Positions 50,795 to 59,958 of a stretch of 64,000 nt of DNA are shown here, piece after piece. The stretch comes from Streptomyces sp. HB132 (GTDB lineage Bacteria; Actinomycetota; Actinomycetes; Streptomycetales; Streptomycetaceae). The notes under the pieces were generated by a model, which searched no databases, had not been told where the DNA came from, and saw only the letters and a program-made list of their open reading frames with translations. The position numbers and the translations under genes were made by a program. The stretch covers positions 419,464 to 483,463 of the forward strand of contig NZ_JAFBGA010000005.1 in NCBI RefSeq assembly GCF_016909575.1. The letters run 5' to 3'. Positions within the stretch are counted from its first letter, which is position 1. Every line of letters starts with the position of its first letter.

Positions 50795-53227
50795 ATGGCA
50801 CAGGGCACGGTCCAGGTGACGCACACCGGTACATCGCGATGGCGGCGCCGTACGGGCGAATACGCCTCCCTCAGCGCCGCTCTGGAAGCCGCGGCGGACG
50901 GTGACGTCCTCACCATCGCCCCCGGCACCTACCGGGAGAATCTCGTCGTGGACCGCGCGGTGACGCTGCGCGGACCCGAGGGGTCCGCCGGCTCCGTACG
51001 GATCGCGCCGTCCGACGGCGTGCCGCTGACCGTCCGCGCCTCGGCCGTCGTCCAGGACATCCATGTGGAGGGCCAGGACGCGGCGGCACCCGCGCTGCTC
51101 GTCGAGGAGGGCGCACCCGAGCTGTCGGACCTGCGCATCGTGACCAGGTCGGCCGCCGGCATGGAGGTACGAGGCGCTGCCAGGCCCACGGTGCGCCGCT
51201 GCACGGTCGACAATCCGGCCGGCGTGGGCATCGCGGTACTCGACGGCGCGGGCGGTGTGTTCGAGGAGTGCGAGATCGTCTCGGCCGGGCAGGCCGGTGT
51301 CGCGGTGCGCGACGGTGCGCACCCGCGGCTCGAGCGCTGCCGCGTGCACCACTCCTCGGGCGCGGGACTGAGCGTGACCGGGGAGGGCAGCGGCCTGGAG
51401 GCGGTCGGCTGCGAGGTGTACGAGATCAAGGGCAGCGGGGTGCAGGTCACCGCCCGCGGCACCGCGCACCTCACGGACTGCACCGTGCACCGTACGTCCG
51501 CGGACGGTGTCACCCTGGACACCGACGCGGTCCTGACACTGGCGGACTGCGACATCCACGACATCCCGGAGAACGCGGTCGACCTGCGTTCCCGTTCAGT
51601 GCTCACCCTGACCCGCTCCACCGTCCGCAGATTCGGCCGCAACGGACTTTCGGTCTGGGACCCCGGCACCCGTGTCGACGCCAACCAGTGCGAGATCCAC
51701 GACAGTACGGGCGACTACCCGGCGGTGTGGGTCAGCGACGGTGCCACGGTGATACTCGACTCGTGCCGCGTGCACGACGTCCCCGACGCCCTGTTCGTCC
51801 TCGACAGGGGCTCACGCGCGGATGTCGTGGACAGCGATCTGTCCCAGATCCGCAACACGGCGGTGTCGGTGAGCGACGGAGCCACCGCACAGCTCGACGA
51901 CTGCCGGATCCGCGAGGCGTCCACGGGAGCGTGGTTCCGCGACCACGGCAGTGGGGGAACGCTGAACAACTGCACGATCGACGCGGCGCAGACCGGGGTC
52001 ATCGTGACCAAGGGCGCCGACCCGACCATCGAGAGGTGCACGGTCACCTCGCCCGCGGAGGCCGGTTTCTACGTCTCCGCCGAGGGTCGGGGCACTTTCG
52101 AGAGCTGCCGGGTCACGGGGAGCGAGGGCTACGGCTTCCATGTGATGGACGGCTGCCGTTCCACCCTCAACCGGTGCCGGACCGAGCGGTGCGCACGCGG
52201 CGGCTACGAGTTCGCCGACGGCTCCGGTGGGGACGGCCGCGCGGGCGGACCGGTCGCTCAGGACTGCACCAGCGACGAGAGCGGTCTGCGCGACGCCACT
52301 CCCCCGGCCCCCGCGGTGCTGACCGCCACGCAGAGCACGCCCGGCCTGCTCGGTGCGCTGCCCGGGCAGCGGGCGGCGGAGCCCGCCGCCGCCCCCGCGG
52401 CTCCCGCCGAGCCGGTGCGCGACTCGGGCGCCGTGCTGGGCGAGTTGGACGCCTTGGTGGGCCTGGACAGCGTCAAGCGCGAGGTGCGCGCCCTGACGGA
52501 CATGATCGAGGTGGGCCGGCGCCGCCGGCTGGCCGGTCTGAAGGCGGCGTCGGTCCGCCGGCACCTGGTCTTCACCGGCTCCCCCGGCACGGGCAAGACC
52601 ACGGTGGCACGGCTGTACGGGGAGATCCTGGCCTCGCTCGGTGTCCTGGAGCACGGGCATCTCGTGGAGGTGTCCCGGGTCGATCTGGTCGGCGAGCACA
52701 TCGGGTCCACGGCCATCCGCACCCAGGAGGCGTTCGACCGGGCGCGCGGCGGTGTCCTTTTCGTCGACGAGGCGTACGCCCTGTCGCCCGAGGACTCCGG
52801 CCGGGACTTCGGCCGGGAGGCCATCGACACGCTGGTGAAGCTGATGGAGGACCACCGCGACGCCGTGGTGGTGATCGTGGCCGGGTACACCCACGAGATG
52901 GAGCGCTTCCTCACCGTCAACCCGGGTGTGGCGTCCCGGTTCTCGCGGACCATCACGTTCAGCGACTACGAGCCCGAGGAACTGCTGCGGATCGTCGGGC
53001 AGCAGAGCGACGAGCACGAGTACACCCTGGCCGAGGGGACCGGTGAAGCGCTGCTCAAGTACTTCACGGCGCTTCCCAAGGGCCCCGCCTTCGGTAACGG
53101 CAGAACGGCACGTCAGACCTTCGAGTCGATGGTGGAGCAGCATGCGGGCCGGGTCGCCCAGCTCACCGAGCCGAGCACGGACGACCTGACCATGCTCTAT
53201 CCCCAGGACCTTCCGGCGCTTCCCTGA
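50795..53227 (+). CDS. Beta-helix repeat protein fused to an AAA+ ATPase (EccA/CbbX-like)
   Basis: 810 aa from ATG 50795. Residues 1-490 are a right-handed parallel beta-helix of about 20 coils, with recurring G-[AV]-x-V-x-D/S-G-A-x-P-x-L-x-x-C units (AHPRLERCRVHHSSGAGLSV and similar). A Pro/Ala linker leads to a CbbX/SpoVK-type AAA+ domain: Walker A GSPGTGKTT (about 593), Walker B VLFVDEA (about 654), sensor-like VVVIVAGYTHEM, and Arg-finger region VASRFSRTITF. EccA proteins of type VII secretion have the same AAA+ domain but a TPR N-terminus. The beta-helix may bind a carbohydrate or protein client. The gene overlaps the convergent hydrolase by 31 bp. Confidence 0.85.
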   Translation: MAQGTVQVTHTGTSRWRRRTGEYASLSAALEAAADGDVLTIAPGTYRENLVVDRAVTLRGPEGSAGSVRIAPSDGVPLTVRASAVVQDIHVEGQDAAAPALLVEEGAPELSDLRIVTRSAAGMEVRGAARPTVRRCTVDNPAGVGIAVLDGAGGVFEECEIVSAGQAGVAVRDGAHPRLERCRVHHSSGAGLSVTGEGSGLEAVGCEVYEIKGSGVQVTARGTAHLTDCTVHRTSADGVTLDTDAVLTLADCDIHDIPENAVDLRSRSVLTLTRSTVRRFGRNGLSVWDPGTRVDANQCEIHDSTGDYPAVWVSDGATVILDSCRVHDVPDALFVLDRGSRADVVDSDLSQIRNTAVSVSDGATAQLDDCRIREASTGAWFRDHGSGGTLNNCTIDAAQTGVIVTKGADPTIERCTVTSPAEAGFYVSAEGRGTFESCRVTGSEGYGFHVMDGCRSTLNRCRTERCARGGYEFADGSGGDGRAGGPVAQDCTSDESGLRDATPPAPAVLTATQSTPGLLGALPGQRAAEPAAAPAAPAEPVRDSGAVLGELDALVGLDSVKREVRALTDMIEVGRRRRLAGLKAASVRRHLVFTGSPGTGKTTVARLYGEILASLGVLEHGHLVEVSRVDLVGEHIGSTAIRTQEAFDRARGGVLFVDEAYALSPEDSGRDFGREAIDTLVKLMEDHRDAVVVIVAGYTHEMERFLTVNPGVASRFSRTITFSDYEPEELLRIVGQQSDEHEYTLAEGTGEALLKYFTALPKGPAFGNGRTARQTFESMVEQHAGRVAQLTEPSTDDLTMLYPQDLPALP

Positions 53228-55605
53228 GCGGCGCCGCCCCGGTCCTCCGCGCCCGGCTGCTGGGGCACGACGGGCCCCAGCCTTTCGAGCAAGGCGGCGC
53301 GTTCGACGGCGAAGACCGGGTCGGCCTGGTAGTCCGAGTGTCCCAGGACCGGTTCCGGCAGCGGGTGTCGGGTGGTGCGGCCGTAGACCAGCGGATCCTT
53401 CAGCGGGCCGCGGTCCACTTCGTGGCCCGGCCCCTCGTCGATCCGCACGGGGCCGCCGATCGGGTCCGTCGAACGCCAGAGGTTGCGCCAGCAGTGCACG
53501 GACCGCTGCAGCCCTTCGAGCGGGGCCCGGCCGAAGTAGGCCGGGAACCAACGCCCGTAGAGCCGCTCGATCGGCGAACCGTAGGTGAGCAGCGCGACCC
53601 GGTCCCGGACGGGGTCGGGAAGCTGCCACACCGCTGCGGCGGCGAGCACACTGCCCTGGGAGTGGCCGGAGATGACGAGTCTGCCGCGGGTGCTCGCCGT
53701 CCACGCGCACATCCGGGACGAGAGGTCCGGGACGGCGCGCTCGGCGTAGCAGGGCGGCGCGAAGGGATGGGCGGCGCGCGGCCAGAACGTGCCCACGTCC
53801 CAGAGGATTCCGATGGTGCGGCGCGCGGAGACGTCGCGGTAGGCACGACGGCCCCAGGTGACGAAGAGTATGACGCCGAATCCCGTCAGCCAGGAGCCGG
53901 TCGACTGGGCCGTCTCGGCGAGCGATTCGACGAAGGGGCCCGTGCCGTCGGTCGCGAGTCCCGGTACCTCACCGGTCAGCCACGATCCGGTCACCGCTGC
54001 GATGCCGAGCAGCAGGGTGGCGGCGGAGAGCAGTCCGAGGATCCCGGGGGCGGAGTCGGTGAGCGCGGCGGCGGCCCGGGTGCGGGCGATACGCCGGGTG
54101 CGTCCGGGCTCGGGGTGCTTCTCCTCGTACTCCGCCTCGATCTCGGGTCCCAGTCGGCGGGCGCGGCGCACGGTGCGCACCGCCAGCCAGATGACGGGTG
54201 GCAGCAGGAGGAGCAGCAGGACCGGGATGACGGAGGCCTGCCAGCTGAGCAGCACGGGCGGTCCCGGTATGGCGGCGCTCGCACCCATGCCGGGGGTTCC
54301 CGGGCCGTCGAGCCAGTCGGCCACCCGCTGGGCGACCCCTCCGGTCATCACACCGCCGAGGGCGCAGGCGAGCATGGCCACCGCGGGGCCGCCGAGGCCG
54401 TGGAGGGTGGTGCGCGGATCGGGGGTGCGCCGGTAGAGGCTCAGGGCGACCGCGGCGAGCAGTACGACGAGTAGTCCCTGCCCCAGCGCGAGTGCGCGGA
54501 AGGCGACCTCGCCGGGCAGTGTGCCCGTGGACACCCAGCCGGGACGCGACCAGCCCGCGTACACCACCGCGCAGACCAGCAGGGTGAGGGCGGCGCCGGG
54601 CAGGAACGTGGTCAGGGCCCGGTCGATCCGGTTGTCGAGGCGTCGCTCGCTCCGCCCCCGGTGGCAGACGACGGCGACGGCCACGAGTCCGCAGAGGACG
54701 AGCAGGGCTTCGAGGAGGAAGCCGGCCACCGCGGGTACGGGGCTGTCGGAGGACCGGTCGTACCGGGCCGCGGTGCCGCTGACCGTGGCGGCGACGGTGA
54801 GGAATCCGGCTGCCGTGTGCGCGGCGCGTAGCCGGGCGACCAGCCTGCGTCCGTACCAGAAGCCGGGCCTGCCGAGAGCGGGGCGGACCTGGGGGGCCCC
54901 GGACCGCGTGACCACGTCGGTGGCCTCGCCGGCGTCCGCGCCCGCAGCCACGGTGTCCGATTCGTCCCAGGACAGGGGGCGCTGGGACTCGTAGGCGCTC
55001 CAGGTGCGGTTGGACAGGTACCAGAGCAGTCCCACCAGTACGGCGGGCACGAACGCGGCGACGGCGAGGCGGCGTCCGGGGCGAGAGAACCACCCGTCCT
55101 GCTGTGTGGACAGGAAGCCGAGCCAGGAGCGCTGCCCGGCGCACTCGGGGGTGCCCGCGCACTGCCAGGCCACCAGGTCGAGGGCGACCTCGCAGGCCGC
55201 GGCGGTCAGCAGCACGGTGAGGCTGAGGGCGACGAGCCGCACCAGGATCCCGTAGAGGCGGACCGCGCGGCCCTGTCCCTGCGCGGTGGGCCTCATCCAG
55301 TGGGCGAGGTTGACCACCATGAAGGGGAGCAGCAGCAGCCACAGGGCACGGGCGCCGTTGCCGGAGGTGAGGTTGGACCAGCAGTACGCCTCGGCGATGG
55401 GCCCGTCTCGGTGGCGCTCGGGATGCTGTTCGGCTCCGACGTCCTCGGTGCGCCGGTACACGGCAGCCGTGGCGTCACCGGTGATCCTGGTCGTACGCGG
55501 ATCGCCGAGCATCTCCTGCGGGGTGGTCCCGCCGACGCCGTGGACCAGCAGTTCGAGTGCGGCTCCGCTGCTCTGTGCGGCCTCGGCCCGGGGTGCATGG
55601 GGCAA
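53197..55605 (-). CDS. Large multi-spanning membrane protein with alpha/beta-hydrolase ends
   Basis: 802 aa. N-terminal LELLVHGVGGTTPQEMLGDP resembles the first hydrolase strand and oxyanion loop. Eight or nine membrane segments follow (WLLLLPFMVVNLAHWM, LVALSLTVLLTAAA, VAAFVPAVLVGLLWYL and others). The C-terminal 200 residues contain the nucleophile elbow GHSQGSVLAAAAVWQLP with TYGSPIERLYGRWFP after it. It looks like a lipase/esterase domain split by a membrane module, facing the cytoplasm. Substrate unknown. Its 3' end overlaps the convergent AAA+ gene by 31 bp. Confidence 0.75.
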   Translation of the reverse strand: MPHAPRAEAAQSSGAALELLVHGVGGTTPQEMLGDPRTTRITGDATAAVYRRTEDVGAEQHPERHRDGPIAEAYCWSNLTSGNGARALWLLLLPFMVVNLAHWMRPTAQGQGRAVRLYGILVRLVALSLTVLLTAAACEVALDLVAWQCAGTPECAGQRSWLGFLSTQQDGWFSRPGRRLAVAAFVPAVLVGLLWYLSNRTWSAYESQRPLSWDESDTVAAGADAGEATDVVTRSGAPQVRPALGRPGFWYGRRLVARLRAAHTAAGFLTVAATVSGTAARYDRSSDSPVPAVAGFLLEALLVLCGLVAVAVVCHRGRSERRLDNRIDRALTTFLPGAALTLLVCAVVYAGWSRPGWVSTGTLPGEVAFRALALGQGLLVVLLAAVALSLYRRTPDPRTTLHGLGGPAVAMLACALGGVMTGGVAQRVADWLDGPGTPGMGASAAIPGPPVLLSWQASVIPVLLLLLLPPVIWLAVRTVRRARRLGPEIEAEYEEKHPEPGRTRRIARTRAAAALTDSAPGILGLLSAATLLLGIAAVTGSWLTGEVPGLATDGTGPFVESLAETAQSTGSWLTGFGVILFVTWGRRAYRDVSARRTIGILWDVGTFWPRAAHPFAPPCYAERAVPDLSSRMCAWTASTRGRLVISGHSQGSVLAAAAVWQLPDPVRDRVALLTYGSPIERLYGRWFPAYFGRAPLEGLQRSVHCWRNLWRSTDPIGGPVRIDEGPGHEVDRGPLKDPLVYGRTTRHPLPEPVLGHSDYQADPVFAVERAALLERLGPVVPQQPGAEDRGGAAQGSAGRSWG

Positions 55606-55833
55606 TGTCGGTGCCTCGCTCTCTGGTCCGTGCGGCTCGCGGCCGGAGGAAGGGGGCGGCCGGGATGTGGAACTGATGCGTGGTCACCACCATCGCCGAC
55701 AGGAGGCGTCCGCCGCAGCGGCTCTCACCGAATCTCCCCAGTGGGACGGCCCGCGGGGGTGCGTGGGAGGATGTCGGCGTCCCGCAGGACCCCTGCCGGA
55801 CCGTGCGGACAGAGGGAAGGGCCGGGCCCGGCG

Positions 55834-56664
55834 TTGAGCGAGAACCAGAACCTGCTCGCGGAGCAGCGGCGCGCTCTCATCCTGGACGATGTCCGCAAGC
55901 GCGGCGGGGTCAGGGTCAACGAGCTGACCCGCAAACTGAGCGTCTCCGACATGACCATCCGCCGGGACCTGGACGCGCTTGCGCGTCAGGGTGTCATCGA
56001 GAAGGTGCACGGCGGGGCGGTCCCGGTCGTCGAGGCGAGCACGCACGAGCCCGGTTTCGAGGCCAAGTCGACGCTGGAGCTGAGCGCCAAGGAGGACATC
56101 GCGCGCGCCGCGGCCGCGATGGCGGTGCCCGGCAGCGCGATCGCGCTCTCCGGCGGCACGACCACGTTCGCGCTGGCCCGCCATCTCCTGGACGTGCCGG
56201 GGCTGACGGTGGTGACCAATTCGGTACGGGTCGCCGATGTCTTCCACGGCGCGCAGCGCCCGGCGGCGACGGGCGGGGCGCGGGCCGGGGCGGCCACGGT
56301 GGTCCTGACCGGCGGGGTCCGTACGCCTTCGGACTCGCTCGTCGGACCGGTCGCGGACCGCGCGATCGGCTCACTCCATTTCGACGTCCTGTTTCTCGGC
56401 GTGCACGGGATCTCGGTCGAGGCCGGTCTCTCCACGCCGAATCTCGCGGAGGCCGAGACGAACCGCCGATTCGTGCGGGCGGCCAGACGGGTCGTCGTGG
56501 TCGCCGATCACACCAAGTGGGGCACGGTGGGGCTGAGTTCGTTCGCGGCGCTCGACGAGGTCGACGCCTTCGTCACGGACGCGGGCCTGCCGGTGGCCGC
56601 CCGGCAGGAGGTCGAGGAACACCTGCCGGGCCTGGTGGTGGCGGGCGGGCCGGCGGACGAGTAG
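55834..56664 (+). CDS. DeoR-family sugar-phosphate-responsive repressor
   Basis: 276 aa from TTG 55834 (LSENQNLLAEQRR), with AGGGAAGG further upstream. DeoR helix-turn-helix: RRALILDDVRKRGGVRVNELTRKLSVSDMTIRRDLDALARQG, then EKVHGGAVP. The DeoRC sugar-phosphate domain follows: ALSGGTTTFALARHL, VVTNSVRVADVF, LTGGVRTPSDSLVGP, FLGVHGISVEAGLSTPNLAEAETNR and VVVADHTKWG. Members sense phosphorylated sugars and repress adjacent catabolic genes. The following gene is an SRPBCC protein, not a sugar gene, so the regulon probably lies elsewhere. Confidence 0.9.
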   Translation: MSENQNLLAEQRRALILDDVRKRGGVRVNELTRKLSVSDMTIRRDLDALARQGVIEKVHGGAVPVVEASTHEPGFEAKSTLELSAKEDIARAAAAMAVPGSAIALSGGTTTFALARHLLDVPGLTVVTNSVRVADVFHGAQRPAATGGARAGAATVVLTGGVRTPSDSLVGPVADRAIGSLHFDVLFLGVHGISVEAGLSTPNLAEAETNRRFVRAARRVVVVADHTKWGTVGLSSFAALDEVDAFVTDAGLPVAARQEVEEHLPGLVVAGGPADE

Positions 56665-56734
56665 TCCGCCGCCCGGCGACGCCGACGGCTTCCGCTCCAG
56701 GGCCCGCGGGCGGGGGACGTCCTAGGATCGGGAC

Positions 56735-57169
56735 GTGGCCCTATTCCGCATCGAACGTTTCACTCCCCTTCCCGCCGCCGAGGCGTGGCGCCGGGTGACC
56801 GACTGGGAACGGCACGGCGGGACCGTTCCGTTCACATCGGTCACCGTCCCGGCGGGCCCGCCCACCCGGACCGGAACGGTCTTCGTCGCCCGTACCGGCG
56901 TGGGTCCGCTGGGTTTCGACGATCCGATGGAAGTGGTGCGGTGGACCCCGCCCGCCGCCGGCCGGGCGGGACTGTGCCTGCTGGAGAAGCGGGGCTCCGT
57001 GGTGCGCGGCCGGGCGTCGATCGACGTCTGCCCGACGGAGTCGGGCTCGCATGTGGTCTGGGTCGAGGAGCTGCGCGTGAGGCTGCTGCCCCGGTGGGCC
57101 GATCCGCTGCTGGCCGGCGCCGGGCGGCGGGTCTTCGGCCGGGTGCTCGGCACCCTGCTCGACGACTGA
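56735..57169 (+). CDS. SRPBCC (START-like) family protein
   Basis: 144 aa from GTG 56735. The sequence fits a polyketide-cyclase/START-like helix-grip fold: RFTPLPAAEAWRRVTDWERHG at the start, VRWTPPAAGRAGLCLLEKRG in the middle, and a long C-terminal helix with LLPRWADPLLAGAGRRVFGRV. Such proteins bind hydrophobic ligands in a central cavity. No catalytic residue can be pointed to. It follows the DeoR gene by 70 bp and may be cotranscribed. Confidence 0.78.
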   Translation: MALFRIERFTPLPAAEAWRRVTDWERHGGTVPFTSVTVPAGPPTRTGTVFVARTGVGPLGFDDPMEVVRWTPPAAGRAGLCLLEKRGSVVRGRASIDVCPTESGSHVVWVEELRVRLLPRWADPLLAGAGRRVFGRVLGTLLDD

Positions 57170-57341
57170 GTGCCCTGGCCGCGCTCACGTCCGGGCCGTG
57201 GGCGTCGCCGTCCGGTGGTGCGGGGCGGGTCGGAGGCCCTCGTGCCGGAGCGGGCGGCCCTCCTGGCGACCGGGGACGTCCAGAGGCGTACCCCGGCCGG
57301 ACGGGCACCCCTCGTGGGCACCCGTCATGCGGCCGGCCGGC

Positions 57342-58475
57342 TCAGGAGGGCCAGGTGCCGGTGGCCAGGAAGTGGTCGATCGTCTCGGTGTAGGGCCGGA
57401 TGTCCAGGCCCTGCCCGCTCAGCCAGTCGTCCGAGTAGTACTTGTCCAGGTAGCGGTCGCCGGGGTCGCAGAACAGTGTGACGACGCTGCCCGTGCTGCC
57501 CCGCTCCACCATCTCGGCCACGAGCTTGAACGCGCTCCACAGCCCGGTGCCGGTCGAGCCGCCCGCCTTACGGCCGATGGCACGCTCGAGCACCCGGACC
57601 GCCGCGACGCTGGCCGCGTCGGGCACCTTCATCATCCGGTCGATGGCTCCGGGCACGAAGCTCGGCTCCATCCGGGGTCTGCCGATGCCTTCGATGCGGG
57701 AGCCGCAGTCGCTGGTCGCCAGCTGGTCGTGCCGGGTCCATCCGTCGAAGAAGCAGGAGTTCTCCGGGTCGGGCACACAGATCCGTGTGTCGTGCTGCAT
57801 GTAGCGGACGTAGCGCCCGATGGTCGCGGAAGTTCCGCCGGTGCCCGCGGTGGCGACGATCCAGGCGGGCTCCGGGTACCGCTCCAGCTTCAGCTGCTGG
57901 TAGACGGACTCGGCGATGTTGTTGTTGCCGCGCCAGTCGGTGGCGCGTTCGGCGTAGGTGAACTGGTCCATGTAGTGCCCGCCGGTCTCGGCCGCGAGTG
58001 CCGCCGACTCCTCGTACAGACGGCGGGAGTCGTCGACGAAGTGGCACTGACCGCCGTGGAATTCGATCAGGCGGCACTTCTCGGGGCTGGTGGTGCGGGG
58101 CATCACCGCGACGAACGGCACACCGATCAGCTTCGCGAAGTACGCCTCGGAGACGGCCGTCGACCCGCTGGAGGCCTCGATGACCGGCTTGCCGCGGCGG
58201 ATCCAGCCGTTGCACAGCCCGTAGAGGAAGAGCGAGCGGGCGAGCCGGTGTTTGAGGCTGCCCGTCGGGTGCGTCGACTCGTCCTTGAGATAGAGGTCGA
58301 TGCCCCAGTGCTCCGGCAGCGGAAAGCGAAGGAGATGGGTGTCCGCCGAACGGTTGGCGTCCGCCTGGACCTTGCGCACCGCCTCCTTGAGCCAGGCCCG
58401 GTAGTCCGGATCGCTCCGGTCGACGTCCACGGTCTCCATGACGCCACCGCCGGGTGTGCGCTCACCGGTGTCCAT
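57342..58475 (-). CDS. PLP-dependent cysteine desulfhydrase, Cds1-like
   Basis: 377 aa from ATG 58475 with GAAGGAG 9 nt upstream. It closely tracks M. tuberculosis Rv3684 (Cds1): [42 protein letters not shown] (Schiff-base Lys in SLKHR), [53 protein letters not shown] and [18 protein letters not shown]. Cds1 cleaves L-cysteine to H2S, pyruvate and ammonia, and affects respiration and redox balance. The fold is that of cysteine synthases, so O-acetylserine sulfhydrylase activity cannot be excluded by eye. It stands alone. Confidence 0.88.
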   Translation of the reverse strand: MDTGERTPGGGVMETVDVDRSDPDYRAWLKEAVRKVQADANRSADTHLLRFPLPEHWGIDLYLKDESTHPTGSLKHRLARSLFLYGLCNGWIRRGKPVIEASSGSTAVSEAYFAKLIGVPFVAVMPRTTSPEKCRLIEFHGGQCHFVDDSRRLYEESAALAAETGGHYMDQFTYAERATDWRGNNNIAESVYQQLKLERYPEPAWIVATAGTGGTSATIGRYVRYMQHDTRICVPDPENSCFFDGWTRHDQLATSDCGSRIEGIGRPRMEPSFVPGAIDRMMKVPDAASVAAVRVLERAIGRKAGGSTGTGLWSAFKLVAEMVERGSTGSVVTLFCDPGDRYLDKYYSDDWLSGQGLDIRPYTETIDHFLATGTWPS

Positions 58476-58712
58476 CAGCGGTCTCCTTCGGATGACGGCA
58501 GTACTGAGTGGGACCACGATATTCCCCCCACCTGCACAAACGTTCACTTTGACGTTCCATAGCCCTCCCTTGGCCCAGGTGTTCGGGGATCCTGCGCCAC
58601 GAAGGCGGCCCGGACCGGGATCCCGGCCGGAATCAATCGCGGTGCGGTCTGGTGCACGAGCCCTGTCGACGGGCAGACTTGCAGAAGCCGGTACAAGGGG
58701 GGCGAAGTCGCC

Positions 58713-59075
58713 ATGGCCGAGACAGAGTTCAGCGCTGCGGATTTCGGCGTGACGGAGTTCGGCGCTGCGGAGTTCCGCGCGAGTGACGTAAGGATCCAGC
58801 GGTGGGCGCGGTCGCTGACCAGGGCCGGCCAGGTGATCGTCAAGGATGGCCGGATCGCGCTGCTGACGAGCAACGGCCGGGAGATCGCCAGCGCCCCCGT
58901 GTCGGCGGTGAGCGCCGGGAGGCCGTGGTTCCCCGCAGCCGACTCGGCGGTCGCGCGCATCGACGGGGTGCGGTACCGGCTGACCATGGGCCAGCGCAAC
59001 CGCAGGCCCGGCGGGGCCGCGCCGGTCCGCAGATTCCTGGAGGCGCTGCGGGGGGCCGCGGGCAGGCGGAACTGA
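58713..59075 (+). CDS. Small protein with N-terminal pentapeptide-like repeats
   Basis: 120 aa from ATG 58713 with AAGGGGGG upstream. Residues 4-28 are five tandem five-residue units of the form x-[E/D]-F/V-x-x ([25 protein letters not shown]), encoded by 15-bp repeats. Residues 29-100 are a compact basic domain ([20 protein letters not shown], then [20 protein letters not shown]) with no recognised family. Pentapeptide repeats form square beta-helices, but five units are few. It is divergent from the Cds1-like gene. Function unknown. Confidence 0.7.
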   Translation: MAETEFSAADFGVTEFGAAEFRASDVRIQRWARSLTRAGQVIVKDGRIALLTSNGREIASAPVSAVSAGRPWFPAADSAVARIDGVRYRLTMGQRNRRPGGAAPVRRFLEALRGAAGRRN

Positions 59076-59288
59076 CGCTACGGCCCGGTACGGACACCGC
59101 GAGTTGCGGAGCCTCACCCCCTGGGTCACGCTGGTCACACGTCACTGATGGTGCACCGGGGGTGACAGCGAAAGTCACCCCGCCGGAAGCCACGCAGGAC
59201 GGACCACGCATGACCAGAAACAGCAGTCAGCCATCTGCTGGATCCGTTCCTTCGTCTTCTTCCGGACCTATTTCGGGGAGTCGCAGCC

Positions 59289-59816
59289 GTGATCAGCGAG
59301 CCAAGCAGGCACTGCGCGGTGGAGCTCAAGGCCCTGCCGTCGCGGATCGGTCAGGTCCGCAGAATCATTTCGGCGCAACTGCGCTACTGGCATCTCGATC
59401 CCTTGATCGACCAGGCGGCGCTCGGTGTCACCGAACTGCTGACCAACGTCCACCGGCACGCACAGCCGGACAAATCATGCACCGTCGAGATCGAGCTGCT
59501 GCTCGGCCGGCTGACGGTCTCCGTCCACGACCACGACCCCCGGCTGCCGACCGTGTGCGATGCCGATCAGTCCGCGACCTCCGGGCGTGGACTGGCGATG
59601 ATCGCCGCGGTCAGCGAGAGCTGGGGCGTACGACCGAGTGATGACGCCGGGAAGGTCATCTGGTTCACCCTGTCCGCACCGTCCTTCACCACCGCCGCCC
59701 TGCACTCCCTCCCGGTGTACGGGTCGACGACCGACGGCCCGTTCGGTTCGGACGTCACCGGGCTCATGGAGCCGACAGCGGCGCGGACCCGGGCCCGGTC
59801 GGCCGTCGTCGGCTGA
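59289..59816 (+). CDS. Anti-sigma-factor-like ATP-binding (HATPase) protein
   Basis: 175 aa from GTG 59289 with GGGAG about 8 nt upstream. A GHKL ATPase of the RsbW/SpoIIAB type: N box ALGVTELLTNVHRHAQPD, G1-like VHDHDPRLP, G2 region TSGRGLAMIAAVSESWGV and the final strand KVIWFTLS. Streptomyces has dozens of such kinases, which phosphorylate STAS anti-anti-sigma factors or bind sigma factors. No STAS or sigma gene is next to it. The last 40 residues are not conserved in type. It could pair with the PP2C proteins encoded elsewhere in the window, but nothing shows this. Confidence 0.85.
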   Translation: MISEPSRHCAVELKALPSRIGQVRRIISAQLRYWHLDPLIDQAALGVTELLTNVHRHAQPDKSCTVEIELLLGRLTVSVHDHDPRLPTVCDADQSATSGRGLAMIAAVSESWGVRPSDDAGKVIWFTLSAPSFTTAALHSLPVYGSTTDGPFGSDVTGLMEPTAARTRARSAVVG

Positions 59817-59958
59817 CGTGGTCCGGGCCGCCCCCGTACAGGTCACCCCCGGAGCGCGTCGGTCCTCTCGTGATCGACGCGCTACGGGCTCTTCCACGCG
59901 GAGTCACCCGCTCCCGGGCGGGCGTTCCCACCCGGCGGCGCCCCTCGCCCCGTACCGG

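Noticed and set aside
50795..53227. Call as a pectate lyase because of the beta-helix
   Set aside because: No signal peptide and no lyase active-site residues; the C-terminal AAA+ domain points to a cytoplasmic remodeller.
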